From NCBI GenBank assembly GCA_964601275.1, contig CAZRMV010000006.1, positions 62,001-126,000 on the forward strand: 64,000 bases of DNA, read 5' to 3'. Below the pieces are notes generated by a model. That model made no database searches, was not told the DNA's origin, and worked only from the letters and a program-made list of their open reading frames with translations. A program made the position numbers and the translations under genes. The DNA comes from JAOZPE01 sp964601275. Its GTDB lineage: Bacteria; Krumholzibacteriota; Krumholzibacteriia; JAJRXK01. Positions 34,428-43,075 of this stretch are shown here, piece by piece (positions within the stretch are counted from its first letter, which is position 1; every line of letters starts with the position of its first letter).

Positions 34428-35381
34428 TTACATGGCCTTCTCAAGGGTGGCAAGCACTTTTTCCAGCCCTTCCGGGGGGGAAGTGGGCAGGAAGAGCTGC
34501 TCGCGGAAATCGCGGGAACCCAGGTTCGACAACACCTTCTGGGGCCCTACCTCCAGGAAGACCTCCACCCCCGCCTCGACCATCGTCCGTACTGATTCGT
34601 ACCATCGGACCGGCGACACCAGCTGACGCACGAGTCCCCGGGCGAATTCGTCGCCCCGGTCCACCGGTTGCGCGGTCACATTGGACACCACGGGGCACAT
34701 GGGGTCTTCCACCTCCATGGTGGACAGGACCGCTTCGAAATCCTTCTGCACCACTACCATCAACGGCGAATGGAAGGCCCCCGAGACCGGCAAGGGAAGG
34801 ACCCGTCGGGCCCCGGCTTCCTTCAACGCGCCGGCGACTCCTTCGACCGCGTCGACTTCCCCGGAGATCACGAGCTGGCCGGGGCTGTTGAGGTTGGCCA
34901 GGACCACCACTCCGCCGTGCTCCTGGCGGTAACCGGAACAGACCTCCTCGACCACTTCCGCGTCGAGTCCGACCACCGCCGCCATGGTTCCCGGCCGCCG
35001 CTGGCCCGCCTCCCACATCAGCTCGCCGCGGGCGCGCACCAGGCGGACCGCATCTTCCAGCGAAAGCGCGCCCATCGCCGCCGCGGCGGAGATCTCTCCC
35101 AGGCTGTGCCCGGCGACCAGGCGGGGAGACACCTCCACTTTCGATCGAAGGACCGCGTGGACCGCGAGACTGTGGGTGAGGATGGCGGGCTGGGCGTTCC
35201 GGGTGGCGGTCAATTCCTCCATGGGGCCCTCGAAACAGAGGCGGCTGAGGGCGAATCCCAGGGCCTCATCGGCACGCTCGAAGATCTCCCGCGCCTCGGG
35301 GTGGCTCTCCACGAGCTGTTGCCCCATTCCCACCGACTGACTGCCCTGGCCGGGAAACAAGAACGCGATCTGCTTGCCCAT
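34428..35381 (-). CDS. fabD: Malonyl-CoA:ACP transacylase
   Basis: 317-aa transacylase loading malonate onto ACP. N-terminal FPGQGSQ, nucleophile Ser93 in GHSLGE and the catalytic His in SGAFHSPLM are intact. The start overlaps the plsX stop by one base (TGATG). Cluster order plsX-fabD-fabG-acpP-fabF is canonical. Confidence 0.97.
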   Translation of the reverse strand: MGKQIAFLFPGQGSQSVGMGQQLVESHPEAREIFERADEALGFALSRLCFEGPMEELTATRNAQPAILTHSLAVHAVLRSKVEVSPRLVAGHSLGEISAAAAMGALSLEDAVRLVRARGELMWEAGQRRPGTMAAVVGLDAEVVEEVCSGYRQEHGGVVVLANLNSPGQLVISGEVDAVEGVAGALKEAGARRVLPLPVSGAFHSPLMVVVQKDFEAVLSTMEVEDPMCPVVSNVTAQPVDRGDEFARGLVRQLVSPVRWYESVRTMVEAGVEVFLEVGPQKVLSNLGSRDFREQLFLPTSPPEGLEKVLATLEKAM

Positions 35382-36481
35382 CAGTGAAGACCTTCCCGGT
35401 GGATGGAAGCATCGTCGTGCCGAGAAGGATCGGCTCCTTCCGTCCTGGATTCCCCTCGTTCGGCGATGCCCTCCCGCTCGAGCTCGGCGCTGATGAGGTC
35501 ACCCAGGTTCTCCTGCACCGCCCGGCTGGCCAGGACCACCGCGTTGGCGATGGCTTCCTCGTTGCTCTTGCCGTGGCAGATGATGCTGATGCCCTTGCAG
35601 CCGAGCAGGGGAGCGCCCCCGTACTGGACGTAGTCGAAACCTTCGAAGATGCTCCGAAGTCGCCGCTTGAGCATGAAGCCTCCCAGGCGGGCCCGGATGC
35701 TCTGCTGGATCTCGTGGCGGATCGTCGCCAGGAGGAAGCCGGCGAAACCTTCCACCGATTTCAACAGGATGTTGCCGACGAAGCCATCGGTGACCACCAC
35801 ATCGGCTTTTCCCGCGAAGACCGCGGTGCTCTCCACGTTGCCGATGAAGTTCGGTTCGAGCTCGACAAGTCGGTGGTGTGCGGCCTGGTACAATTCGTTT
35901 CCCTTGGACGACTCCTCGCCGATGTTCAACAGGCCCACCCGGGGACCCTTGCGACCAAGGACCTTTTCCGCGTAGATGCGGCCCATCGCCGCGAACTGGA
36001 CCAGGTGTTCGGGCTTGCAGTCGGAATTGGCGCCCACGTCGATGAACAGGGTGGTGCCCTTGCGGGTGGGGCAATAGGTGGCGATGGCCGGACGCGAGAC
36101 CCCGGGGAGCCGTCCGACGTAGAGCAGATTGGCCGCCACCACCGCTCCGGTGCTTCCGGCGGAGACGAAGGCGTCCGCCTGACCGAGGCGGAGAGCCTGC
36201 GCGGCGCGCACGATGGAGGAGTCGCGTTTCTTGCGGACCGCCGCGGTGGGGCTTTCGTGCATGTCGATGCTCTGGGTGGCGTGGATCACCTCGACCCGGT
36301 GGCTCTCCGCCGCCACCTTGCCCATTTCCTCCAGGATGACCTCGTGGTCCCCGAAGAGAAGGATCCGGGTGTTCTCCGGAAGCCGGGCCAAGGCCCTCAA
36401 GGCGCCATGAACCACCACGGAGGGGCCGAAGTCCCCTCCCATGGCGTCCACCGCAATGCTGTGCTCGACGACGGCGTTCAC
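35381..36481 (-). CDS. plsX: Phosphate acyltransferase PlsX
   Basis: 366-aa enzyme forming acyl-phosphate from acyl-ACP for phospholipid synthesis. N-terminal IAVDAMGGDFGP, SAGSTGA, IDVGAN and the glycine-rich NIGEESSKG segments are typical. The start is GTG 36481, with a poor ribosome site, and lies 15 bp after rpmF; coupling to rpmF is usual. About 35 residues longer at the C-terminus than compact family members, with a charged tail. Confidence 0.94.
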   Translation of the reverse strand: MNAVVEHSIAVDAMGGDFGPSVVVHGALRALARLPENTRILLFGDHEVILEEMGKVAAESHRVEVIHATQSIDMHESPTAAVRKKRDSSIVRAAQALRLGQADAFVSAGSTGAVVAANLLYVGRLPGVSRPAIATYCPTRKGTTLFIDVGANSDCKPEHLVQFAAMGRIYAEKVLGRKGPRVGLLNIGEESSKGNELYQAAHHRLVELEPNFIGNVESTAVFAGKADVVVTDGFVGNILLKSVEGFAGFLLATIRHEIQQSIRARLGGFMLKRRLRSIFEGFDYVQYGGAPLLGCKGISIICHGKSNEEAIANAVVLASRAVQENLGDLISAELEREGIAERGESRTEGADPSRHDDASIHREGLH

Positions 36482-36496
36482 GTGGACTGCGGGAGG

Positions 36497-36676
36497 CTAC
36501 TCGCCGCTCTCCATGACCGCCTCGGTTCCGTAGTGGCCGCATTCCTTGCAGACGCGATGGGCCACCCGCGGCGTTCCGCAGTGGGGACACTTGTCCAGGT
36601 TCGGCACGGCCGCCTTGTAGTGGGTCCGCCGTTTCCGCTTGCGCGCCTTGGAGGTCTTCCTCTTGGGTACCGCCAT
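36497..36676 (-). CDS. rpmF: 50S ribosomal protein L32
   Basis: 59-aa ribosomal protein. N-terminal MAVPKRKTSKARKRKRRTH is canonical L32, and the two CxxC pairs (CPHC, CKEC) show it is the zinc-binding C+ form. Start ATG 36676 with AGGAGG upstream. Located between the DUF177 gene and plsX, a very widespread order. Confidence 0.97.
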   Translation of the reverse strand: MAVPKRKTSKARKRKRRTHYKAAVPNLDKCPHCGTPRVAHRVCKECGHYGTEAVMESGE

Positions 36677-36702
36677 GTTCTTTCCTCCTGGAGCGGGACT
36701 CC

Positions 36703-37230
36703 CTAGGCGGAGTCCTCCTCCTTCAGCCGCCCCAGGGCGGACCATCGGGGATCGATCTCCTCGATGACGCACTCACAGCGGCTCACGTTCAAGTCACACC
36801 CGCACCGCGGACACAGGCCCTTGCAGTCTTGTCGGCACAGGATCTTCTGCGGATCGGCCAGGACCACCGCCTCGAGCAACGGTTCGTCGAGGGAGACGAT
36901 CCCGCTGCGCTGGTGGATGATCCAGGCGTCGCCCCCCTCCGGATCCTCCCCCGTTCGCGAAGGATTCCTCAGGATCATCACTTCGATCTCCGGATCCGTC
37001 GCAAGCTCGAACTCCCGGGCGCACCGGTCACAACACACCGTCTGCCGGGCATGGAAACTTCCGTGGACCAGGATCCGCTGGTCCATGTCGTCCACTTGGA
37101 GCTCTCCGGACAGGACCACGACCACCGGATCCGCGTCGGTGGTGGGGTCCTCCCGCGACAGCGTCGCCCGCAACGGCAGCCGCGAACGGCCCCGCGCCAA
37201 GCGCTCCAGGTTCAGTTCGACCGCGATCAA
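36703..37230 (-). CDS. DUF177 (YceD-like) protein, probable 23S rRNA/LSU factor
   Basis: 175-aa DUF177 protein. A DRCAREFEL segment carries a CxxC pair (CCDRC) and the C-terminal CRQDCKGLCPRCGCDLN forms a cysteine cluster, both typical. The family is implicated in 23S rRNA accumulation. The start is TTG 37230 with AGGAG seven bases before it. Immediately upstream of rpmF, as in most bacteria. Confidence 0.88.
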   Translation of the reverse strand: MIAVELNLERLARGRSRLPLRATLSREDPTTDADPVVVVLSGELQVDDMDQRILVHGSFHARQTVCCDRCAREFELATDPEIEVMILRNPSRTGEDPEGGDAWIIHQRSGIVSLDEPLLEAVVLADPQKILCRQDCKGLCPRCGCDLNVSRCECVIEEIDPRWSALGRLKEEDSA

Positions 37231-37301
37231 TCGAAGGCTCCTAAGAGTAGGTCATCGCGGGCCATTGTCAATGGAACCGCCGTCGGGCCGCCTTGGCCGC
37301 C

Positions 37302-37718
37302 TCAGCTTCCCGCCCCGAAGATCAGCCCCAGCTCCCGCTGGGCGTTCTCGACCGAATCGGAGGCATGGACCGCGTTCTGGGACAGATCGGTCCCGTACAG
37401 GAAGCGAATGGTACCACAGGCAGCATCGGCGGGGTTCGTCGCCCCCACCAGTTCCCGCATGCGGCGCACCGCATCCTCCCGCCGGAGGCGCACCCCCACC
37501 ACCGGCCCGCTGGTCATGTAACGGACCAGATCTCCGAAGAAGGGCCGTTCCCGATGGATGTCATAGAAGGTTTCCGCCAGCGGGCGATCCATCGCAAAGC
37601 TCTTCAGCTCGACGATGGTGAAACCATTCTGCTCCACCATCCCCAGGATCCGTCCCACCAGCCCGGCGCGGACCGCCTCGGGCTTGACCATCATGTAGGT
37701 TTCCTCGACCTGCGCCAT
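37302..37718 (-). CDS. ndk: Nucleoside diphosphate kinase
   Basis: 138-aa enzyme balancing NTP pools. The active-site histidine is His118 in NAVHASDS, and Lys12 in MVKPEAV is intact. Standard length. Preceded by an AAGGCAAGG ribosome site and a strong stem-loop in the sucD-ndk space. Adjacent to sucC/sucD, with which its GTP product is metabolically linked. Confidence 0.97.
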   Translation of the reverse strand: MAQVEETYMMVKPEAVRAGLVGRILGMVEQNGFTIVELKSFAMDRPLAETFYDIHRERPFFGDLVRYMTSGPVVGVRLRREDAVRRMRELVGATNPADAACGTIRFLYGTDLSQNAVHASDSVENAQRELGLIFGAGS

Positions 37719-37740
37719 CGTCCTTGCCTTTCAGCTGAGA

Positions 37741-37765
37741 GGGCCCCCGCCCGCGGCGGGAGCCC
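37741..37765 (-). terminator. GC-rich stem-loop between sucD and ndk
   Basis: An 11-bp stem (37741-37751 with 37755-37765, one G-U pair in the minus-strand RNA) with a three-base loop. It lies about 22 bases before the ndk start. No U-run follows, so it could be a weak terminator for the suc genes or a leader structure for ndk. Confidence 0.4.
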
Positions 37766-37897
37766 CTAGAATGGTGGAAAACCGCGCTTTCCGCCAGGAG
37801 GACCCGGGTTCCCGCGCCACCCGGCGGGCAGAGCACCGGTCGCCCGGTCCGCCTCCGGGGAGCTCGTGCCCGATCCACCCGGGGTCGATCGGGCGAT

Positions 37898-38797
37898 CTA
37901 CCGCCCGCCCAGGGCCTTCTGGGCCGGCGCATAGCTCTCGGCCAGAAGCGGCACAATGTCGCTGGGCTTGTCCGCGACCCGGACCCCCGCGGCCTCGAAG
38001 GCTTTCACCTTGCTTTCGGCGGTGCCCTTGCCCCCGCTCACGATGGCGCCGGCGTGCCCCATGCGCTTGCCCGGGGGAGCGGTGCGTCCCGCGATGAAGG
38101 CGACCACCGGCTTGGTCATCTTCTCCTGGATGAACTCGGCGGCCCGTTCCTCGTCGTCGCCTCCGATTTCGCCGATCAGGACCACGGCCTCGGTCAGCGG
38201 ATCCTTCTCGAAGGCCTCGAGGCAGTCGAGGAATCCGGTCCCGATGATCGGATCTCCCCCGATGCCGATGCAGGTGCTCTGACCCAGACCGTTGCGGGTG
38301 AGCTGGTCCACCACCTCGTAGGTCAGGGTCCCGCTGCGGCTGACCACGCCGACCTTTCCTTCCGCGGTGATCTGCGCGGGAAGGATTCCCACCTTCGACT
38401 CTCCCGGGGAGATGACTCCCGGGCAATTGGGCCCGATCAGGCGAGCGCCCTTCTCCTTCACGTAGGCGTAGGTCACCGCCATGTCATTGACCGGCACCCC
38501 TTCGGAGATGCACACCACCAGCTCGCATCCGGCGTCGACAGCCTCCCGGATGGCGTCGCTGGCAAACGCGGCGGGGACATAGATGACACTTGTGTTGGCC
38601 TGGGTCTTCTCGACCGCCTCGGCCACCGTGTCGAAGATCGGTACCTGGTCGTCGAACTTCTGCCCTCCCTTGCCCGGGGTGACTCCCGCCACCACCCGGG
38701 TCCCGTATTCCATCATCTGCCGGGTATGGAACGAGCCGTCGCGACCGGTGATGCCCTGCACCACGAGTTTCGTGTCCTTGTTGACGAAGATGCTCAT
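37898..38797 (-). CDS. sucD: Succinyl-CoA ligase, alpha subunit
   Basis: 299-aa subunit of the TCA-cycle enzyme that makes ATP or GTP from succinyl-CoA. N-terminal CoA-binding Rossmann fold with VQGITGRDG, and the phosphorylated His248 in GHAGAIVSGG. It follows sucC by 3 bp and ends with an acidic/alanine-rich tail of normal length. Confidence 0.97.
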   Translation of the reverse strand: MSIFVNKDTKLVVQGITGRDGSFHTRQMMEYGTRVVAGVTPGKGGQKFDDQVPIFDTVAEAVEKTQANTSVIYVPAAFASDAIREAVDAGCELVVCISEGVPVNDMAVTYAYVKEKGARLIGPNCPGVISPGESKVGILPAQITAEGKVGVVSRSGTLTYEVVDQLTRNGLGQSTCIGIGGDPIIGTGFLDCLEAFEKDPLTEAVVLIGEIGGDDEERAAEFIQEKMTKPVVAFIAGRTAPPGKRMGHAGAIVSGGKGTAESKVKAFEAAGVRVADKPSDIVPLLAESYAPAQKALGGR

Positions 38798-38800
38798 CGG

Positions 38801-39940
38801 CTACTTCCCCTCCCCGGCCAGTTTCAGGGCCAGTTGTACCGCTTCGTCCATCGTCGCCGCCGGGTGCAGCTGGGTGCCTTCCAGCATGGCGCGCGCTTCT
38901 TCCTCGTTGGTTCCAGTGAGCCGCACCACGATGGGTACGGGGACGTCGAGCTTCTCGACCGCCTTCAGCAGACCGGCCGCCACATCGTCACAGCGGGTGA
39001 TGCCCCCGAAGATGTTGAAGAGGATCGCCTTCACGTTCTCGTCGCGAAGGATGATTCGCATCGCGGTGACGACCTTCTCGGGGTTCGAAGAACCCCCGAT
39101 GTCCAGGAAGTTGGCGGGCTGGCCTCCGAAGTACTTCACCAGATCCATGGTGGCCATGGCCAATCCGGCGCCGTTGACCAGGCAGCCCACGTTGCCTTCC
39201 AGCTTGACGAAGCTCAGACCCGCTTCCTTCGCCTCGATCTCGCTGGAATCCTCCTCGCTCATGTCGCGCATCGCCTCGATCCTGGGCTGGCGATACAGCG
39301 CGTTGTCATCGATGTTCAACTTGGCGTCGACCGCCCACACGCTGCCGTCCTTGCTCTTGATGAAGGGGTTGATCTCCACCAGCGACGCGTCGCTCTCCAC
39401 GTAGATGCGGTAGAGCGTCAAGAGGGCCTTGGCCATCCCCTTCACCACGGCGGGATCCCGGCTGACCCCGTAGGCCAGGCGCCGAGCCTGGAAGGCCTGG
39501 GCCCCGTAACGCGGGTCGATCACGAGGGTGTGGATCTTCTCGGGAGTCGTGCGGGCGACCTCCTCGATGTCGATGCCGCCCGCGGCCGACACGATGAACA
39601 TGGGGCACTTGCTGGCCCGGTCCATCAGCAATCCCACGTAATACTCTTCCTCGATGTCCATGGCCTCGGTGATCAGCACCTTCTCGACCGTCAGGCCCTT
39701 GATGTCCATGCCCAGGATGGCGGCCGTGTGCTTCTTCACCGCGTCGAGATCCTCGGCGTATTTCACTCCCCCGGCCTTGCCTCGTCCGCCGACGTGCACC
39801 TGGGCCTTCACCATCACCGGACCCTTGATTCGTTCCGCGATCGCAACCGCCTGGTCCACGGTGGTCGCCACCTCACCGCGGGGCACCGGCAACCCATGGG
39901 AGGCGAAGATCTCCTTCGCCTGGTATTCATGAACCTTCAA
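38801..39940 (-). CDS. sucC: Succinyl-CoA ligase, beta subunit
   Basis: 379-aa ATP-grasp subunit. N-terminal MKVHEYQAKEIFASHGLPVP and the ATP-grasp VHVGGRGKAGGVK are canonical; the C-terminal CoA-ligase domain has NIFGGITRCDDVA. The start codon is TTG (39940), overlapping the rfaE2 stop as TTGA, with AAGGAAAC upstream. Confidence 0.96.
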   Translation of the reverse strand: MKVHEYQAKEIFASHGLPVPRGEVATTVDQAVAIAERIKGPVMVKAQVHVGGRGKAGGVKYAEDLDAVKKHTAAILGMDIKGLTVEKVLITEAMDIEEEYYVGLLMDRASKCPMFIVSAAGGIDIEEVARTTPEKIHTLVIDPRYGAQAFQARRLAYGVSRDPAVVKGMAKALLTLYRIYVESDASLVEINPFIKSKDGSVWAVDAKLNIDDNALYRQPRIEAMRDMSEEDSSEIEAKEAGLSFVKLEGNVGCLVNGAGLAMATMDLVKYFGGQPANFLDIGGSSNPEKVVTAMRIILRDENVKAILFNIFGGITRCDDVAAGLLKAVEKLDVPVPIVVRLTGTNEEEARAMLEGTQLHPAATMDEAVQLALKLAGEGK

Positions 39941-40467
39941 GACGTTTCCTTCTTTCCGCGGGGGTCATCCCCGCGCATGCGGGCCAACAGGGAAGTGGTC
40001 GCAACTCCCGGGACCATCGAAAGGCGCACCACGCGTCCACCCCATCTTGTGACCTCTTCCGCCCCGACGATCTCCGAGTCTTCGTATTCGCCGCCCTTGG
40101 CGAGCACGTCGGGCTTCACCTTGAGGATGGTGGGGAGCGAACTCGTGGCCGCGAAAATAGTGACCGCCGAGACCGCGCGCAAGGCGCGCAGGAGCAAGGC
40201 GCGGGTGTCCACGTCGTGGAAGGGGCGTCCCTCGCCCTTGAGCCGCCGAACGCTCTCGTCGTCGTTGATGGCCACCAGGAGGCGATCTCCCAGGGCGCGG
40301 GCTTCCCGCAGGGAATGGACGTGTCCGGGATGGAGCAGGTCGAAGCAGCCGTTGGTGAAGACGATCTTCCGCCCACCCCGCCTCTGCTGCTTGGCCCAGG
40401 TCTCCAGATCGGCCTCCGGGATCAAGGGTGCCAGCTCGGTGGGTCGGAGCTCGGCGTCGTGGCTCAT
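39937..40467 (-). CDS. rfaE2: D-glycero-beta-D-manno-heptose 1-phosphate adenylyltransferase
   Basis: 176-aa nucleotidyltransferase equivalent to the C-terminal half of HldE. TNGCFDLLHPGHV at 38-50 is the adenylyltransferase motif, and LLVAINDDESVRRLKG and AKGGEYEDSEIVGAEEV match the family. It makes ADP-heptose for lipopolysaccharide inner core. ATGA overlap with rfaE1. Confidence 0.92.
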   Translation of the reverse strand: MSHDAELRPTELAPLIPEADLETWAKQQRRGGRKIVFTNGCFDLLHPGHVHSLREARALGDRLLVAINDDESVRRLKGEGRPFHDVDTRALLLRALRAVSAVTIFAATSSLPTILKVKPDVLAKGGEYEDSEIVGAEEVTRWGGRVVRLSMVPGVATTSLLARMRGDDPRGKKETS

Positions 40468-41477
40468 CCCACAGCCTCCTCCCCGCGGCGCCGCCAGGCG
40501 TCCCGAAGCGCTTCGTGTCCGACCGCGGCGGTGCCCAGGGCGGCCACCGCGATTCCCGCGGCGGCGTTGGCCATCCGGGCGGCGATCTCCGCGGTGGCAC
40601 CGGCGGCCAGGAGGGTGGTGAAGCCCGCGATCACCGTATCGCCCGCCCCGGTGACGTCGAAGACCTGGCGCGCCTCGGTGGGAATCGCGTGGTCCAGGTC
40701 TCCATCGTCCAGGAGGTAGAGACCGTGCTCCCCCCGGGTCAAGAGGATCATGTCGGTTTCGAGCCGGCTCCTCAGGATCGAGGCCACCCGCTTTGCATCA
40801 TCCCCGCTCGCGATGGACTCGTGGCAGGCCCCTCCCGCTTCCTTCTCATTCGGGGTGATCGCGGTCACCTTCCGGTAGAGATCGAAATTCCCCTGCTTGG
40901 GATCGACCACCACCACCGACCCGTTCGATTTCCACTTCCTCAGGAGATCCATCAGCGGTTCGTCGACCACACCTTTTCCGTAGTCGGAGACGATCACCGC
41001 CTCGAAGGGACCTTCCTGCTGGAGCCGACCGAGCAGGGTGGCCCGGTCGGTATCGGTCAGGCGACCGGTTGTCTCCTCGTCGAGACGGACGATCTGTTGT
41101 CCCCCCGCGAGGATGCGCGTCTTCACCGTGGTGCTGCGGCGCGGGCTGCCCACCAGGCCGGCAACCCCGATGCCCCCTTCCTTGAGCAAGCGCGTCATGC
41201 GGCCGGCCGCTTCGTCCTCACCGCACACCGCGAACAACTCGACGCGTGCCCCCAGTGCGGCAACGTTCGCCGCCACGTTGGCCGCTCCACCCAGCCGCTC
41301 TTCGTCTCCCAGGACATGCACCACCGGCACCGGGGCTTCCGGTGAGATCCGGTCGACCCGCCCTCTCAAGAAGCGATCGAGCATCGTATCGCCGACCACC
41401 GCCAGGCGCAGGCCGGCGATCCGATCGAGGCCCTCAAGACCTTCTTCGTAGGTTTTGCGATCCAGGGGAGAGAGCAT
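40464..41477 (-). CDS. rfaE1: D-glycero-beta-D-manno-heptose-7-phosphate kinase
   Basis: 337-aa PfkB-family sugar kinase equivalent to the N-terminal half of HldE. VVGDTMLDRFLRG at the N-terminus, GGAANVAANVAALG, the DYGKGVV segment and the catalytic GAGDT motif in FDVTGAGDTVIAG. With rfaE2 it reconstitutes the split bifunctional enzyme. Start ATG 41477 with GGTGGGA upstream; first gene of the operon, driven by a strong predicted promoter. Confidence 0.92.
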   Translation of the reverse strand: MLSPLDRKTYEEGLEGLDRIAGLRLAVVGDTMLDRFLRGRVDRISPEAPVPVVHVLGDEERLGGAANVAANVAALGARVELFAVCGEDEAAGRMTRLLKEGGIGVAGLVGSPRRSTTVKTRILAGGQQIVRLDEETTGRLTDTDRATLLGRLQQEGPFEAVIVSDYGKGVVDEPLMDLLRKWKSNGSVVVVDPKQGNFDLYRKVTAITPNEKEAGGACHESIASGDDAKRVASILRSRLETDMILLTRGEHGLYLLDDGDLDHAIPTEARQVFDVTGAGDTVIAGFTTLLAAGATAEIAARMANAAAGIAVAALGTAAVGHEALRDAWRRRGEEAVG

Positions 41478-41518
41478 CGTTCCCACCGGGGAAGAAGAGG
41501 CGTGGCGAAGGGAAGAAA

Positions 41519-41534
41519 CGGCCGAAAGCGGCCG
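41519..41534 (-). other. Stem-loop at the 5' end of the rfaE1 transcript
   Basis: Perfect 6-bp stem (CGGCCG, loop CTTT on the minus strand) starting about where transcription should begin, 7 bases after the -10. A hairpin at the very 5' end of an mRNA often protects it from decay. A short pyrimidine run (TTTCTTCCC) follows. Confidence 0.35.
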
Positions 41535-41540
41535 AAGTGG

Positions 41541-41569
41541 ACAATAGCCGCCGGGATGGGCCCTGTCAA
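41541..41569 (-). promoter_or_regulatory. Predicted sigma-70 promoter of the rfaE1-rfaE2-sucCD operon
   Basis: On the minus strand TTGACA (41569-41564) and TATTGT (41546-41541) are separated by exactly 17 bases. This is the best sigma-70 match in the window, upstream of rfaE1. Confidence 0.75.
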
Positions 41570-41613
41570 CGAAGCCACCGGAAGCCCGGGCGCACAGCAC
41601 CCGGGTCTCCCCC

Positions 41614-41642
41614 TTGACCGTTTCGCCCGGCGACCTTAGCTT
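41614..41642 (+). promoter_or_regulatory. Predicted sigma-70 promoter of the DUF3467 gene
   Basis: On the plus strand TTGACC (41614-41619) and TAGCTT (41637-41642) are separated by 17 bases. It faces away from the rfaE1 promoter, forming a divergent promoter pair. Confidence 0.6.
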
Positions 41643-41677
41643 GCCGCGGTAGCTCCCGCGCAGGAAGGATGCCAGCC

Positions 41678-42004
41678 ATGACCCAGCCAGGTCCGCAGAT
41701 CAAGGTGGATATCGATCCGAAGGAAGTCGAGGGAACCTATTCCAACCTCGCCTTCTGTCACCTGAGCCCGAGCGAGTTCATCCTCGACTTCGCTCGCCTC
41801 ATGCCCGGCCCTCCGCAGGCCAAGGTGCATGCGCGGATCATCCTCACCCCCCAGGCGGCCAAAGCGGTCTCCCGCCTGCTGGAGGAGAACGTCAAGCGTT
41901 ACGAGAAGCAGCACGGTGAGATCCATCTGCCGGGAACGGGGGCTTCCAGTCCCATCGGCTTCGCCGCCGGAACCCCCGGAACCTCCGGGGAGGATCGCGG
42001 CTAG
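41678..42004 (+). CDS. DUF3467-family small protein
   Basis: 108 aa; the only convincing plus-strand gene in the window. The DUF3467 signature is visible: residues about 8-80 with EVEGTYSNLAFCHLSPSEF and ILDFARLMPGPPQAKVHARI, then QAAKAVSRLLEENVKRYE. The function is unknown; the family is widespread in FCB bacteria and deltaproteobacteria. The start at 41678 is preferred because AGGAAGG lies nine bases before it and would abut the ATG at 41669. A glycine-rich, charged tail follows. Convergent with lpxL; the intervening 29 bases contain a perfect palindrome at 42021-42034. Confidence 0.85.
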   Translation: MTQPGPQIKVDIDPKEVEGTYSNLAFCHLSPSEFILDFARLMPGPPQAKVHARIILTPQAAKAVSRLLEENVKRYEKQHGEIHLPGTGASSPIGFAAGTPGTSGEDRG

Positions 42005-42033
42005 AGAACGCAGAAGACCCATCGCGGCCGCGA

Positions 42034-42984
42034 TCAATCCCTCTCCTTCGACGACGCTTGCCTCGACCGGACCATTTCGGGGCGGGTCTTCCAGCGCCGG
42101 TGGACCCAGTAGTAGTTCTCCGGATGGGCCCTCACCCAGGTCTCCAGATCGTTGGTGTACTGCTGGGTGAGCCGGCGGACTTCTTCCTCTTCCGAAGCGT
42201 CGGGGTCGGGATGGATGGGCGGCAGGATCTGTCCCACGTGACGTCCATCGGGCAGGCGCCGCACGTATCCCTGGATGATCGGAACGTTCGCCTTCCAGGC
42301 AAAGAACGCCGGCCCCTTGAAGGTGGACGCGGGCCGTCCCATGAAATCGACGAAGACCCCGTGGCGCCCGGCGTCCTGATCGGGAAGGATGCCGACCAGG
42401 TGTCCATTGCGCAGCGCCCGCAGCACCCCTCGAGCCACCAGCGGTCCCTGTTTCACGATCTCGATGCCGCCCATCGCCCGCAGCCGGTTCTGCATCTTCG
42501 AGGCCAGTGGATTCGACTGTTCCTTGACCAGGAAGGTGGTGGGATAGCCGCGCGCGACGAAGGCGGCCCCGAAGAGTTCCCAGTTCCCGTAGTGGCCGGT
42601 CACCAGGATCACGCCCCGCCCGCTCCCGCTCAGCGCCTGGTCGAGATGCTCCAGACCCTCGATGGAGACCTCCTCCAGCAGCTCCTTCCGCCCCATCCTG
42701 GACAACGACGCGAATTCCAGGAGGGTCCCCCCCAGCTGGGCGTAGGAACGCCGGGCAATGTCGACCAGCTCCCGCTCGCTGCGCTCTTCTCCGAAGACGA
42801 AACGGAGATTGTCCAGGGCCACGCGACGACGCACCCGGAGCACGTCGAACACGAAACGCCCCACGATCTCCCCCACCTTCACGAAGAGACGACGGGGCAG
42901 GAACCGGCCCATCAGGTACACCAGGTAGAGTCCCAGGTATTCGAGCCGATGCTTGAGGGTCGGTTTCTTTTCCTGGCGCGTCAT
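42034..42984 (-). CDS. lpxL: Lipid A acyltransferase (LpxL/HtrB family)
   Basis: 316-aa late acyltransferase adding a secondary acyl chain to Kdo2-lipid A precursors. One N-terminal membrane helix (about 15-35), the catalytic HYGNWE (HX4E) at 131-136, LPDQDAGRHGVFVDFMG, and a C-terminal WVHRRWKTRPE motif typical of this family. It shows that the organism makes hexa-acylated or similar lipid A. LpxM-like specificity cannot be excluded. Confidence 0.9.
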   Translation of the reverse strand: MTRQEKKPTLKHRLEYLGLYLVYLMGRFLPRRLFVKVGEIVGRFVFDVLRVRRRVALDNLRFVFGEERSERELVDIARRSYAQLGGTLLEFASLSRMGRKELLEEVSIEGLEHLDQALSGSGRGVILVTGHYGNWELFGAAFVARGYPTTFLVKEQSNPLASKMQNRLRAMGGIEIVKQGPLVARGVLRALRNGHLVGILPDQDAGRHGVFVDFMGRPASTFKGPAFFAWKANVPIIQGYVRRLPDGRHVGQILPPIHPDPDASEEEEVRRLTQQYTNDLETWVRAHPENYYWVHRRWKTRPEMVRSRQASSKERD

Positions 42985-43030
42985 CGTTCCGCTTTCGAGA
43001 AGCCATGGGTCCGCCGCATCGGGACCTCAA

Positions 43031-43075
43031 GAGCCCGCCGGGCTCCCCGCCCGTGCACACTAGGGGCACGGGCGG
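43031..43075 (-). terminator. Tandem stem-loops at the end of dprA
   Basis: Two stems: a perfect 10-bp stem (43047-43056 with 43066-43075), whose 9-base loop holds the dprA TAG stop codon (43062-43060), then a 6-bp stem with 3-base loop (43031-43045) followed on the minus strand by TTGAGG. Together they may terminate dprA transcription before lpxL or act on ribosome release. Confidence 0.45.

Noticed and set aside
42021..42034. Perfect 14-bp palindrome between the DUF3467 and lpxL genes as a bidirectional terminator
   Set aside because: It has no spacer for a loop and no flanking U-runs on either strand; it overlaps the lpxL stop and may be chance in GC-rich DNA.
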